A DNA stretch of 27,234 bases, from contig JADHZB010000691.1 of the NCBI GenBank assembly GCA_015657535.1, positions 1-27,234 of the forward strand. The letters are read 5' to 3'. The notes under the pieces are model-generated. The model had not been told where the DNA came from. It saw nothing but the letters and a program-made list of their open reading frames with translations, and did not search any database. Numbering within the stretch: position 1 is the first letter of the stretch; each line of letters begins with the position of its first letter. This stretch comes from Nephromyces sp. MM_2019. Taxonomy: Eukaryota; Apicomplexa; Aconoidasida; Nephromycida. The translations under genes were made by a program, and so were the position numbers. Shown here piece by piece: positions 1-12,200 of the stretch.

Positions 1-1823
1 CCTGTCTGAGCAACGGAAACCTCAGAAAACCCAGGAGGAGGAGGAATTACCCCTCCAGCAAGGAACTCGCGCGGATACCCAGCCATCCTTGTATTCGCCT
101 GTGTGTCGATCATCTTCGAGGCGTAAGCTGCAGCAGTTAAGCCCATCTTTCCAAAGTTTTCATACTTCAAGTCGCCAAGGCTGCCAGTCGCCTCACGATC
201 ACCTCGCAGTGTGTGTACGAAACCCTCATCAGGAGAACTTCCCCAGTAACTACGGATTGGAAACTCCTTTGAAACTGTAGAATAGCTCTTTGAAGATACA
301 TCACTACGGTAAAGCTTATCCACACACGCAACTCCAGCTCCGTAGTGATTGGAAGCCTCCATCACCGAGCCCTGTGGTGAGTGGATGATGTCGTTGCTGG
401 AAGAATGAAGATCTTCTTCATCAGGGCCTTCCACTGAGCTTCTCACTGAGGGCACGTAAAAGCCGTGAAGATTCCGCCCAAGAAGAGTGATTTGATGTTC
501 TGCTAGAGGCTCTCGAGGGGGAGGAGGGATTGAAGCTACGCTGACACGAGAGAGGTGGAGGTCGTATGCGCAATCCTGGTCGGGGGAGGCATTTTGTATA
601 AAAGGGAGGGCAGAATCATATCCCAAAGCGGAGGGGGTTATTTTGTAGTTTTCCAGATGTGGAGGGGGGAGCTCATTGGAGAGATAAGGAGGGGAATTCA
701 AAGGGGTTTGCTTGTAGGAAGGCGGGGGGGGTACCTTCGAGGAGGTAAGGAGGGATTCGCCGGTGAGCGGGGTGGAAGATTGAGGAAGGGGGGTTGCAGA
801 AGGGAGGGGGGGTGGAGAATGATCAAAAAAACAGTGAAGACACAAAAGGATGAGCATCTATGTACACACAGAAGAATGATCACTCCCACACACATACACA
901 CAAGGGATGATCACCCTCACACATGCACACAGAGGGATGTTCGCCCATACAAACACATGAAAGAAAGGCCATCTCCACACACACACACAAAGATGATGAC
1001 CCCCACACATAAACAGATCATCACTCCCTCATGCACAAAAAAAACACGCACATCGCTGATCACCCCTCCCACTCACACACACACACACACACACACACGT
1101 CACTCCCACATCTCTCACAAAAAATCCCCCAACCAACCTGTGCGTTCAAGCTAGCTTTCTCCGTGATATCTTCATGGCTTATAGAGCTGATAACTTTCTC
1201 AATCAACTCTCTCAGCGATGTATAGAGATTCTCATCGAAATGATCAGATCCTGGCACATTTCCTAAATCTTCTAAAGCTTCGGCATTCTTCATCTCTTCA
1301 GCAGTATAAAGGCGCAAAAAGGAGGTATCTACGATGGGCTCTCCCTCCAAGGAGGAAGTACTTCCACCCATATTTTTGTGTGTGGATCCATTCGATGAGA
1401 AGGTAGCAGTACTTCCGCTATAGCCTTTGCTCACCGGAGTGCTAATGTCTTCACCGGTTGCCGTTGATTCGCTTGGGGTGGAGCCATAGTAGAAAGAGCC
1501 ACTTAATGAGGGTGGGGGGTTGTAAAACTCTCCTTTTAGAAGTTTATCAGCATGGCATTTGCTGAAGAGTAGGGGTGGAGGGGATGGGAGGGGGTGAAGA
1601 GGCGGTAGACACATATAATCGCTGACATATAAGTGAGCAAGCATTTACACACAAAAGCCAAGGAAGGCAACCTTTATCACACTGCGTAAATAACACAAGA
1701 GACACACACACAGGAAGCCTACCTTTGCATCTCAGCTTCGATCAAACTCATTGGTAACTTCAGGTCGCTTGATTCCTTCATGTGGTTGTAGGACAGCAAC
1801 GAAGTGCGAATGGCATCATCATC
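1..1823 (-). other. Ser/Gly/Pro-rich C-terminal tail, exons 10-12 of the SPX-RING gene
   Basis: Exon 10 (1823-1723), exon 11 (1561-1138) and exon 12 (575 to the edge) continue in phase after the RING. The tail has many Ser, Gly and Thr residues, an acidic helical stretch around LYTAEEMKNAEALEDLGN, and two proline patches (SIPPPPREPL and VIPPPPGFSE). No known domain is recognised. Plant NLA ends shortly after its RING, so a tail of over 360 residues is unlike that family. Exon 12 has no stop down to base 1. A donor inside its last 60 bases (for example GGG|GTAATT) cannot be excluded. Confidence 0.75.
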
Positions 1824-4800
1824 CTGCATTTACGAAAGAAACCCACAACACACACAATCATGCTGAAAATAAACACACACAAACACAGCACACAAAATGA
1901 TACATACATACATCCACCATGAAAAGCAACACACAGGCTATAACAAAATAGCTCACATACGCACACACACACACACACACAGTACAACAAAAACACTCAA
2001 GTACACACTCGCACATACAAAAAAGAACAACCACTAAGTGCACACCATAGCAAAAAAAAAAAGACGACACACACACCCACGCTAAAATCTCAATAGATGA
2101 GAAGCCTACAAGCAAGATACAAAGGCAATTACATCTCAAGGCAATTCAGAACAAAACAAAGCAGTCACACACACACACAACAGCAACAGGCTTTAAACGA
2201 CGAAATATACACACACCACAATACCTCTCGAGATTTAGTATCTTCAGGGAAATATCGGCGCAAAAACTGGTTTAACACACCATCTATTTCAAAGGATTCA
2301 GGATCCAATCTGAGTGTACATACAGCTCGAAATCACGTGTGTATATGTCTCTCAGCATGCAATAGGTGAAGAAATGAGGGGTGCATGCCTTTCAAGTAGC
2401 CATGCTGCTTAATACATCGAGAAGCAGACGCCGAAAACAAAAAAAACAAAAAACCCTCATATATAAGCTTAGTATAAGCTCCCAGTTGCCACACACACAG
2501 TCCCAACAACACACATGCATGATCAGTCTCAGCACCACCTGTCTACGCACACAACCAACACGCGACCTCAACACACAAAAACTCACAAGAAGCCCGTTCT
2601 GCACGTCGGACAGCGCTCCAACTCTTGGCCAGCTTCCTGAGCACTCAGAGCAGTCTTTGCCAGGCAGTTCCAGCCTGCAGGAAAAATTTAACACACACAG
2701 AAGCTGGTGAAAACTTACATTAGATACTATAAGAAACCTATCAAATCTGAGGGTTTCTTGTATGTGTGCTACTCAAATCTACCCAACCATTTGCATCTTC
2801 CAAGAGCTTACTTTATTCGCTTTCGGCCTAGACTATGCCCTCATCTTCAAGTTCATCTCGCACACGCTGTTTTCTACACTTCACTTATTGTTCATCTCTA
2901 ATCATTCTTCACTCACACAAACTACAGATAAAACACACAACGAAGACAAAACGCACTTATCACACATTAAACATACCATACACGACACAGAGTACTACAC
3001 ACACACACATCACATACACACACAAAAAACAGACACACATCAATACACACACAGTATGCACACAAGCATCTCCATCACTCTCAGGACAATCACACAAGCA
3101 AATAACCCCTCAAAAGCTCAACTCACAGAATCGATGGCAGCATCCCCTGAGAGTTACTGGATCAACTATAAGCTCCAGACAAATCGGGCAAGTATAACGC
3201 TCCAAAGAAGGAGGCTCCTGCGTAAGCCTTTGCATGACATCCTCAATGAGTGTGTCGACTTGCGAAAGCTGCAAAAAGGGGAAGAGAAGTCTATCAGCGC
3301 GCGTCTCTGATGAAGAAACATACTCGTATATGTGTGTGCGTATTCAAGTGTGTGTGGGATTGTGGATGTGGGTATGCGGGTGGTCAGATGCTTTTGTAGG
3401 TGTTTATGTGTACGACTATATGCGCGTGTGCGCGTCTATATGCGTGTGTACGTGAAAATTCCCTTTTGTGTGTGTGATTATATCTGTGTGCGATTACACG
3501 TGCGCTTGTGCATTTATGTGAGCGTATGTGTGTGCGCAATCTTGCAGACGCATGGACTTCTTCACATGACAGAGTGTGTGTTAACACATGTGAACATGTA
3601 GCCGCCCAGGCATCATAGGCCTGTAGATCAGTGTGTGTGTTGAAATACTTTTGTATATGCATAAGCGCACATCCATCAGTGCTCATAGATTAGCCTGTAT
3701 ATACAGCAGGATGTGTGTCGCTGCGTCTGCAGCCTTACTCGCTCCTTCACACCCCCGCTCTTTTGCGTTAGAAGTGCTCAGTGTGTTCTTCCGAGGCAAG
3801 TTGCGTAAACAGTAGATCTCAGCAAAGAAGTCCTATACCAAGGGAACTATGATTCTGCAGCTACGGCTACTACATGTGTGTGTAAGCCAAAAACACATAA
3901 GGAAATAGCAGCACAGAGAGAAAAGCAAGAAAGTGCGTATTGTCTCAGATTATATTAGTTCACACACAAAGATAATCTAGAGGCACCACATCATATATAT
4001 AATACACACATCACACACACAATACACTCACATCTACTAAGGAATATGAAAGGAAAAAACTCTGCTACTACCCTCAAAGCTATACAGCCTACTGTTTTGA
4101 TATATCAAAGCACATTACACGCAGTGTACGTACACGCAACTGCACTCGCTACTTTTGAAGACTAGCCTACCAGTTTAGTCATTTGGGGGGAGCAATACCA
4201 GGGCTGCTTAGCTAACACTGTAGCTGCAGTGAGGCTAGGAAAGTTGTATACGGCAGTGTACTTCTTCCTGCATCACATTATCAGTGGCACACACAGGAGG
4301 CATGTTAATGTGTATAATCTACACTTTGATAAGCTTCTAACTACTACAAAGCGTACTTTGAGAGAATATCTAAAGAAACTTGCAGCAGAAGATGTTTATA
4401 CCAAACTATAGCATCAGCGAACAGCCACTACACACACGGGAAAATACACACTGTACTTACACTAACAAACCACAAATGTATGAATCACAACCACGTACAT
4501 ACGCAGGCATTATAATCGCACACACACATACACACGTAGGCATTAGAATAATTTTATCACATGTACGCATTAGAAGCACAATCACATACACTAATTCTTC
4601 AACCCAGGCAAACAAGGATGCACACACCAAACTACACACACACGCACAATCATACATAATCACACACATAACCACACACACAATCACACACACCACACAT
4701 ACAACTCCATATCTACACACCCTTCATAACCCTCATCTACTTACTTCTTCTTCAGTATCTTCACCACCGCAACGCTGTTCCATATAACGTATCTTCTCAG

Positions 4801-6489
4801 CTGTCTGCATTGTGAAGATACTTTACCTAGGTTGGTGCACATGAAGTAGAGATCATCCTGCACACAAATCACGAGTGTACATACAGTGAATGATATACCT
4901 TCTATATATCCTATATAAGATACTATCATTGCATGTCCGTATGTGAGAGCTCAAACCAAGAATATCTTACTTAGAGAGAGCACTTGCATATGTACATGTG
5001 TATCTACAGGGAGATATGTATATTGTGCCAAATAGTAGCTAAATATGGCGATGTGTGGGGATGGGTCGTCTTCACGTGTAGGCAATCTTCTATATATATG
5101 CACAGAAAGCTAAGCATCAAAATGCAGTGGAAGGTACACTTATGCTGATGCGTCGGAATATCCGACTGCTAACCCAATACGTTTCCTTATACAAATAAAA
5201 GCATCGCCTTCATTGAAGACACTCCAAGCACGCAGCAAAACATGCAGCACACACATATCGGAGGTTCAAACAACACCCTCACGCAAACGTATAGAGGTAA
5301 ACACACACGCCCATATTGAGATCAAAACGCACACGCACACTCATAAAAATAACAACACACACACACTCAAATAAAACATTTTCACACACATGGAGCCAAT
5401 AACACACATATTTACATGTATAAGTCGGAAAATTCTAGTTGAAAAAGCATCATATTGCTGAGTAATGCTCACGCACACACATATTCGGCTTCAATCACCC
5501 CTTCCATAGTGCAATAAACTAAGCGAAAAATGACACACTAGGAGAATATATAGCCACACAGTGGGAATACAACACACCCAAGAAAAACTTACAGGAAATC
5601 CAGCATTCTGAAGACGATTGAGCAGCTCATCAAACGTGATGTTTGAGAAAGCACCGGGACAAGCCTCAATAGATGTCCTTGCAAATGCTCCCTAAAAAGT
5701 AAAAGTGTGTGCGCAAAACTGAGTATGCTGGAAACTAGACCTGAAAAACGTGTGTGCGTGTAAGTGAAAACACAAAGTAGTGAGAAAAGCCGTGAAGTAG
5801 CGATAAATGAAGCTTGCAGGATGCAGAAAGGTGTACCGGAGCCTGTGTGTGCGAAGGGTGAGAGAGTGACATAAGCCTGCAGCAGGTGTATTTATATGTG
5901 TGCTGAACACGTGAGAGTCGTGTATGCTTGCAGGACATAGATTCATAGGCGTAATATATATTGCGAGAATCCCGTACCAATTAGCAGTAAAGCTAGCAAA
6001 ATTTCCTATAAAATTCAAAAACTTCAAAGCGACACGGCTTACTAGCTACGCACACACACACCCAGACATGAAAAAGTCTACAAATCATCTTCCTGCACAC
6101 ATACCTACCAAAACTTCACTGTGAAGATTAAACAACTCATCAAGCTCTCTTCTGTACGCTGTGTTAACTAAAGATATCTCAGCTTCAAGGAATCCATAAA
6201 ACTGGTTGTTCAGCTCAGCAGCAGCAGAAAAATTCCTGAAGATGTCGCACACACAAAAAAGTGAGAATATCATGTAACCAAGCCAGGAAGAAGAGTGCCA
6301 TGACACACACCACTCACACACGTACACACATCATCACGAACAACATAAAAACACATCAATCACGCATACCTACCCCTTCTGGGCTTCCGATATGATGCTT
6401 CTTATCTTCTTCTTTAAGATCTTGAAGTTGACATAATGAAGACCTTTACTGGAGCGACTTTCTCGCTCAATGTTCTTCCCGAACTTCAT
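1..6489 (-). CDS. SPX-RING E3 ubiquitin ligase-like protein (NLA/BAH1-like), 12 exons, 3' end beyond window
   Basis: Rebuilt by hand on the minus strand. Exons are 6489-6374, 6235-6109, 5691-5593, 4857-4745, 4267-4171, 3817-3739, 3306-3127, 2674-2587, 2309-2225, 1823-1723, 1561-1138 and 575-1. All junctions are GT-AG and the reading phase is kept across all eleven introns, giving at least 694 codons with no stop. Residues 1-184 form an SPX domain (starts MKFGK, then YVNFKILKKK). Residues 250-295 form a C3HC4 RING finger. Residues from about 330 on are a Ser/Gly/Pro-rich tail. In plants, SPX-RING proteins such as NLA bind inositol pyrophosphates through SPX and ubiquitinate phosphate transporters; that role here is inference. 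The start is the first ATG of the canonical SPX N-terminus. The stop codon lies outside the window. Domain assignment is firm; the exact ends of exons 6 and 12 are less so. Confidence 0.9.
576..1137 (-). other. Intron 11 of SPX-RING gene with CA run and G-rich block
   Basis: This intron separates exons 11 and 12. Read on the + strand it holds an uninterrupted CA run at about 1074-1098, three imperfect copies of a roughly 30-bp unit built on GATGATCAC plus CA-rich sequence (about 865-960), and a G-rich block at about 580-815 with many runs of three or more G. In the transcript sense the G-rich block is a C-rich pyrimidine tract leading into the acceptor at 577-576. Confidence 0.7.
1858..2224. 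repeat. CA/TG-rich intron 9 of SPX-RING gene
   Basis: Dense CA dinucleotide runs on the + strand (TG in the transcript), including an 18-bp run near 1964-1981. ORFs that read through here translate to Cys/Val or Thr/His repeats and are repeat artefacts, not genes. Confidence 0.7.
2225..3306 (-). other. C3HC4 RING finger, exons 7-9 of the SPX-RING gene
   Basis: Exon 7 (3306-3127) encodes a helical linker and then CPICLELIVDPVTLRGCCHRF. Exon 8 (2674-2587) completes the finger with C-W-N-C and CPTCR. The predicted zinc ligands are C250, C253, C266 or C267, H268, C271, C274, C292 and C295. Exon 9 encodes LDPESFEIDGVLNQFLRRYFP. This resembles the segment after the RING in plant NLA, where an acidic/hydrophobic stretch leads into LNxxLKR. 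The acceptor for exon 7 was set at 3308-3307 rather than 3270-3269 because only that choice keeps the phase with exon 6. Confidence 0.9.
3330..3600. repeat. TG/CG-rich block inside intron 6 of SPX-RING gene
   Basis: The + strand is rich in TGTGTGCG-type runs, so the transcript sense is CA-rich, opposite to most other introns of this gene. It sits between exons 6 and 7. Overlapping ORFs read only Cys/Val/Arg low-complexity sequence. Confidence 0.6.
4171..6489 (-). other. SPX domain, exons 1-5 of the SPX-RING gene
   Basis: Exon 1 encodes MKFGKNIERE..., followed by HYVNFKILKKKIRS, the usual first SPX helix pair. Tyr19 and Lys23 occupy the positions used for phosphate/inositol-pyrophosphate binding in characterised SPX domains. 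Exon 2 encodes ELNNQFYGFLEAEISLVN, the typical central helix. Exon 4 carries NSVAVVKILKK and continues across the splice into a run of five lysines (about residues 150-154), matching the basic surface cluster of SPX. Exon 5 ends the domain with VLAKQPWYCSPQMTKL, like the SPX C-terminal QPFY motif. An internal alternative acceptor at 4371-4370, giving YSLKVRF..., was rejected because it lacks SPX similarity. Confidence 0.88.
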
Positions 6490-9120
6490 CTTTCAAAGGT
6501 ATGCGAGTGGAAACTACCCAAGTCCGTAGCAAATCTCAAACACCTGAAATATTACACATTGGGAGTCCACGAAGATAACGCACACAAAAACTAAATGAAG
6601 AAATGAATACTCTTTGCTCCAATCTAAACTCTCGCCAAGCAAAGAATTTATAAAAATACACTACACACACACGCATCACAAAAATTATAAACATACACAC
6701 TGCACACGCATAATAAACACTGCAAACACATCACACAGATCAACACACACACACCCACCACCACACAAATACACATACACCTACCACACACACACGGACG
6801 GATAAGCAGCTTAATCACACACACAAATTTGAATTTTTTTGCAAACAGCACAAGTTTTAGCTTTGGTCATATTCCGTGAAAAAAATCACGCGTCGTCAGC
6901 TCAGCAGAAGTAAACGTGTGTCTGTTACCAACAATGAAACAGTAGATGATTTCAGAGATGACTTCTTCCATGGCCAAAAGCTACTAGAAAAAACCACTCC
7001 CCTAAATAGTTAACGTTAAATTATCACAAATTAATACAAAACTTCTCCGCATACAATCGCAGGTTAATCCACAAAGCAAACTTCTTTAGCTACAGGAATA
7101 TCAGCGGGGTGCACGTACACCCCTCATATTACGCTTTGCAAGAAAGATAGATGGCACAGCATCAAGTTTATTTTGTAGCTTCACATAAATAAAATTCAAT
7201 CCAAGGAAAACATCTACTGCTAGCAAAATCATCCAACAATAGCTATCAGGACAACACCAATCCCCCCTGAAGAATCGCAAAATTGTTTAAAAAACTTCTA
7301 TCCGGCTAAAAAACAAACATTTCACATAATCACGAAGTTTACAGAAAATAACAAATATACCACTAAAATCATCAGCAAGCATAAATAACATACACTAGAG
7401 TATTTTCAAACAGCTCTGCTCAAGCATAAATATACATTCTTGCTTTAAAGCAGGGCACAGTATCTAGAGCTACCTCACAAAAACAAACGTTACCGTGGAT
7501 CACACCACATTTACTGCTGTGGTACACTATAAAAGACAGAAAAACAGTCGTAAGTAGAAGTGAATCGGCTGTAATTTCTCTACTATACCACTAAACTACA
7601 TATTACAGAGAATTTTCATCAAAAATACTACAAATCAGGCAAAAAAAGCTATTTTCATTGACATGTTCTTCTCAGGGGAAGCCGTAAATCTGCCAAAAAA
7701 AATGATTATGCGCTAATCTATGCACACCAATGCAATTCCACATATGCCGAAGCAAATGTACACACGCTAATCTACCAGTACTGCAGAGAATTCCACAAAA
7801 AACCAACTTTACCGCAAAAACTGTATCAGGACGCTGCTAATGGCTAATCCTAAATAGAATTATTAGACCTGTGATGGTGATTACAAACAAATTAGCGAAA
7901 TCAAGTCTTACAAAAATAGCAGCAGCATTGAGGAGGCAGCTATGTAAAAGGTAAGAGATAAATAGTTATAAAAGGTAATAACAAAAAGACCGCAAGAGGT
8001 AATCCCTAACACACACTGCACAAAAACCAATCCTAACAATCTCCCAAAATTGCGCAGAAGCCATCAAATTTTTTGACGTTTTGCGCGGCGTCACATTTGG
8101 AGATTTACCAGAGCATAAGCCTAGTGCTATCCTCTTGCTGCTTTACCGATTTGGATGTCTTTGAATGCAACAAAAAACAGGTCTTGCTACAGGTTATATG
8201 CTTAATCGCCACAACAGCAGATACAAAAGCGCAAACAAAGCGCAATGGCCGTCCGCTTCCATTATGAACATGTTTAAAATGATGAGCTCACATACTCGCA
8301 GGCAGCACAGGAACCATATAGCAAAAACACTTGCTGAAAAGCACCATTTTCCTCCACACTGGCAAAGGATAACGACAGCAATTACACACATCTATTTCCG
8401 TCCCTTTGAGCACTACAACAAAAAGTGTTGCCATCTTACACTGAAAACAGAAAATCTCCCACTTTTGCAGGCAACACAGCCAGCAGCGGTGCACGTCCTT
8501 CCTGGTCTTTGCAGTTCCAAATCCCACACTTACATTCCGTGTCCTACATATGTCGACACACACCTCTGTGAAACACAAAAAATACAAAACACACTCTTCC
8601 GCTTGTACCATGTAATGCAATGCAGCTATGCTGTGCCACTTTCTTTGCTTTGGAGGGAAGTGCAGAGGGGAGCGAGGATTGAGTACAGTGCAGGTAGCAA
8701 ACGGTAAACGGCAGGAAGATGCCTTACAAGCTCGTTATCGCATCGACAGCGGGACATAGCTGATGTAGCTGAACCTTCTTGCGTATTGTATGGTTTGCAA
8801 AGTTAACTCCACGGCACTACACATACGCTCTTTACATGGAGTATCAGCTGTACGGGTTGCAGCGGCCACCATAAACTCCTGTATTGCCCTGGTAGGTGCG
8901 TGGGCGTTGTGCGACTTAGCGGGAGGTTTGGGAGAGGAAAGCACTAGTCGGTTTGCTTCGGGAGATATTGGCCAGGTGGATGGGTGTAAGGGAGTTATTA
9001 TTGGCGGGGACTTGGCGTCAGCCACAGAGTAGAGGCAGCGAGGCATACTCCCCCATATTCCCTCGGTGACACGAGGCAGTAAAGTGTAGAACTTGGCGTG
9101 AGGGCTTGTGGTTTGTGGTA
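6490..9120. other. Intergenic stretch upstream of the SPX-RING gene
   Basis: About 2.6 kb with no recognisable exon, tRNA or rRNA. CA runs are present at about 6660-6810, probably near the transcript start or a 5' leader of the SPX-RING gene, and then stop abruptly. From 6840 to 8050 the sequence is A-rich with frequent stops on both strands. From 8150 to 9050 it is less AT-rich and stays open on both strands (largest + ORF 8165-8707). The translated products show no family resemblance, so I do not call them genes. Confidence 0.5.
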
Positions 9121-9156
9121 ATGGGTACGGCGTTTAGCAGGGGCACGGTACTTCTG

Positions 9157-9242
9157 TGAGGGGGTTTAGCGGGGGGTGGGTAAACCGGTGAGGGAGTTTA
9201 GCGGTGGGTAAACCGGTGAGGGAGTTTAGCGGTGGGTAATGG
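9157..9242. repeat. 28-bp G-rich tandem repeat, about 3 copies
   Basis: The unit GTGAGGGAGTTTAGCGGTGGG followed by TAAACCG repeats at 9188 and 9216, preceded by a diverged, slightly longer copy from about 9157. A truncated copy follows at about 9243. The block lies in a wider G-rich patch (9120-9300). It somewhat resembles telomere-like GGGTTTA but is not a TTTAGGG array. Confidence 0.8.
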
Positions 9243-9299
9243 GTGAGGGGTTAAGTGGGAGGCACTGTGAGGGGATTTAGAAAGGTGCTTGATTGCCTG

Positions 9300-12200
9300 T
9301 GATGGGGTAGAGAAGGGCGTTTGACTGGTTGTGAAAGTAGAGAAAAACACGCGGCTACCTAGAGAGGTAGGAAACCGAATATCCAGAATAGAAAAAGAAA
9401 GTTTCCAATAATGGCCTTGTTAACCGGTAGAGTGTTTGATTTAATGCATGGCAGTGTGGCGGCAATTTTTTGGCTTATTCTCACCTGTTCAAAGGTTTTT
9501 GGGTGACGTTATCCAATTGTGCATATACAGGGGAAACGCTCGAAATTGCCAATATGCAGTCTATTGGGCATCGCCTAGTGTTACTCTAGGAAGTGAAACA
9601 ACAACATAGACTAGGAAAGTCTACACACAAGAAGCACCTAAATATTTTGCTCCACTGAAACTTGGGATTGCCAAGCATGTAGAAGGGGGAAGTGAAAAAA
9701 GTGCGAAGTTTGCACAGAAGAAGAGTCCTCACTTTCAGGCTCCCTGAAGGTGAGCAAATAGGCATGTTTTGAGGATGTGCTGAGCTCGCGTAGAAACTGC
9801 ATGAGATATGGTATAGCAGTTACTTGTCGAGAATGCACTGCAGGTGGAGGGTAAGCACTGGGTTATACGCAAAGCATCAAATTTACTGCAATGATAGAAG
9901 CAATGATGTTTATTGGTTAGTTGAGAGCATGGACGTGTGTGTACTCAGCCATTTACAGGAGGTAAACGGCTGAATCTACCAGCAGCTTTTCTGGCAATTT
10001 TTTTGCCGTCTATAGTTCCTGCTCTATTATCTGCGATGCACTACTGAATCAGCATAATGAATTTTTAGTCCAAGACATTCTACTGTGAACTTTCCTCAGC
10101 TGTATAGTTTGCTATATTTGATATTCCACCCTGGGATGCTGTACTGTATATTTCTTTTTTTTTTAGAAGCATGCAGTTACTTTATCCTTCATTCATTTAG
10201 TGCTTGCTCCATATGATTTTTCGGAGTGAAATTGTTCATGTCGAGGAATTGTCTCGTGTGTCCCGCCATGTATACACAGCTGCAGCAGCACCGATTCAAA
10301 CATCTAATTCTATATTGATTCTGCTTCAGTGCGTATAACCTTTGCTACTGTAGTAAAGATGAAAAAGGCTGAATTTTAGCCTAATCTTGTGTAATTTGGC
10401 ACGTAACACACGCTTTTTTCGCATTTGCAATCGGGAATCTTTCTTTCTTGACGCCGAAACTTTCAAGACCAAGATAGAATGAGTGACGAAATTTATGCTC
10501 GTGCTCATCGACTTGGATGTTACCTCTACAGTGAATAAAGAATATCTTTTTCCAGCTATCTTAATACGTAGCTTGTGCATGCTTCTTTTGGCAGATAAAA
10601 TTTTATCGGCAATAACATGGGCTTTTACTTGCGGAAAAGATCTCAACAAGAAAAGATCCTCGGCGAAATATCTTGAATTTGCCTCAAAAGTGCATCTTAC
10701 CGAGTATGAGCTGCTTTTGGCCTACCATCTTGCTGACCAATAGATGTGAGGTCTTCTGCCAGTAAGTTTAGCTTCTTAGATCGAGGGAAAACTTCATTTG
10801 CAGACTCATCTGCCTCGGTATGCAATTTACCTGAGGGAGAGACAGGGGTGAAAAAACCCGTATTTTAGCTTTTTTACATTTAGGAAAAGGAAGGAGCTGT
10901 GCAAAACGTTTTTGAACGCGAATCGTTACTCGTGTAAGTAACGCACGGCCGTTTTAACGGGGCTGAGACCACATTGATTTGCTGCTTCAGCGCAACTCGC
11001 TAGTGAGAAAAAATCGTGCGTATATGCCCTGTATTTACGCATTTCAGGCCACTGAAGTGGGGTTCTTGAGACAAAGGAAGCATGAGCTCCCTGGCGATGC
11101 AGATTTTACTACTCGTTGAAATGGTGGTACAAAAAGAACTAAAATCTGGCACTTCACAGGTAGAAACCTCGGGCACCTTTCATTCTAGTGAGACACCAAA
11201 GAATAAGCGCCTAAAACGACTTTCACCAAGAAAAAAAGAGTATGGATTCCCTAATGTAACAAACTGTGAGTCTATACTTGCATGAATAAAAAAAACCAAT
11301 ACAAGCAATCATACGTTTCAAACGGTAACTCTAACGATCGAGGTTAACCCGCAAAAAAATTGCAGGTACATGATTGGAATTTATTTCGAAATATGAAAAA
11401 ACTGCAAAATGCCACTCTAGACTGAAGCCTATCAAAAGCTATCAATGGGTTAACACTTACAATGGCAGCATTGCTAACTGTAGTTTCACCTACTTTTCTA
11501 TGAGTTTGAGTGCAACCGTTAGTGAGTTCCCCATAACTCCATCTTTGTTAGTGGGCACAACAATTCCTCAAACAAGAATTAGCTGACAAGATGAAAGGAA
11601 TCTTCCATGAGACTCAGCTACTCTGGGACCTCATGTTGAACCATAAACAATGGTAAGCATCTAAAAATTATCTTATCCGTCTGTGACCCTACAAAAAAGA
11701 ATTTTGGGTTTCAGCGAAGGGCGCTAGAGATTGCAGATAATCCAATGGTTCGTAGAGCTTTTTGAGCATAATCAGAGAAATTCCCCGAATTGAAGCCCTT
11801 ACACTTGTTTTTTGGGTTACATGGCTAAATGCTACTGACAAGAGGAGCCCGCAGAAACCTCATACTCTCGATCGCGGGAAAAACTAGTAGAAGCTGATCG
11901 CTATCAAGCGGGTATCGACTAGGAGCATTGTTTTCGGTAGCCAGTACAGGGACTGCAATGTACGCGAACTCAACCAAACAAGAGAGAAGTTTCGATTATA
12001 TTCATCTACCTTCTAAAAGGGCGCACTTATGACGGTGCCCAGACTTCGAGTTGAAACGTCTGTTGCGGACTCCTGATGTTGGGCTAATAAAAAAGAATGA
12101 TAAGATGAAGGTACCAATTACGTCGTGTAACAAGCTTCCACACGTTGGTTCTTCTAGTTGAAATTGTTGGTTTTATGCAAGAGTCTTTTGCCGTACGCTT

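Noticed and set aside
555..1154. 199-codon plus-strand ORF
   Set aside because: It lies in intron 11 of the SPX-RING gene; its product is Gly/Arg then His/Thr repeats from G-rich and CA-rich DNA.
3127..3268. Shorter RING exon starting at an acceptor at 3270-3269
   Set aside because: Phase does not fit exon 6 (3817-3739); the upstream acceptor at 3308-3307 does.
4268..4369. Alternative exon 5 of the SPX-RING gene after an acceptor at 4371-4370
   Set aside because: In phase, but it gives a non-SPX product and soon meets a stop; the acceptor at 4269-4268 restores the SPX QPWY motif.
8288..8620. Cys-rich minus ORF with paired CxxC, considered as ribosomal protein eL37-like
   Set aside because: Cysteine spacing (8 between pairs) and flanking residues do not fit the eL37 zinc finger.
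8165..8707. 180-codon plus-strand ORF, the longest in the central region
   Set aside because: The opposite strand is also open and neither product resembles a family; there is no splice or codon signal to choose between them. Left as unassigned.
8735..9046. 103-codon minus ORF and overlapping 80-codon plus ORF
   Set aside because: Both strands are open through a less AT-rich patch; no conserved motif and no consistent splicing to neighbours.
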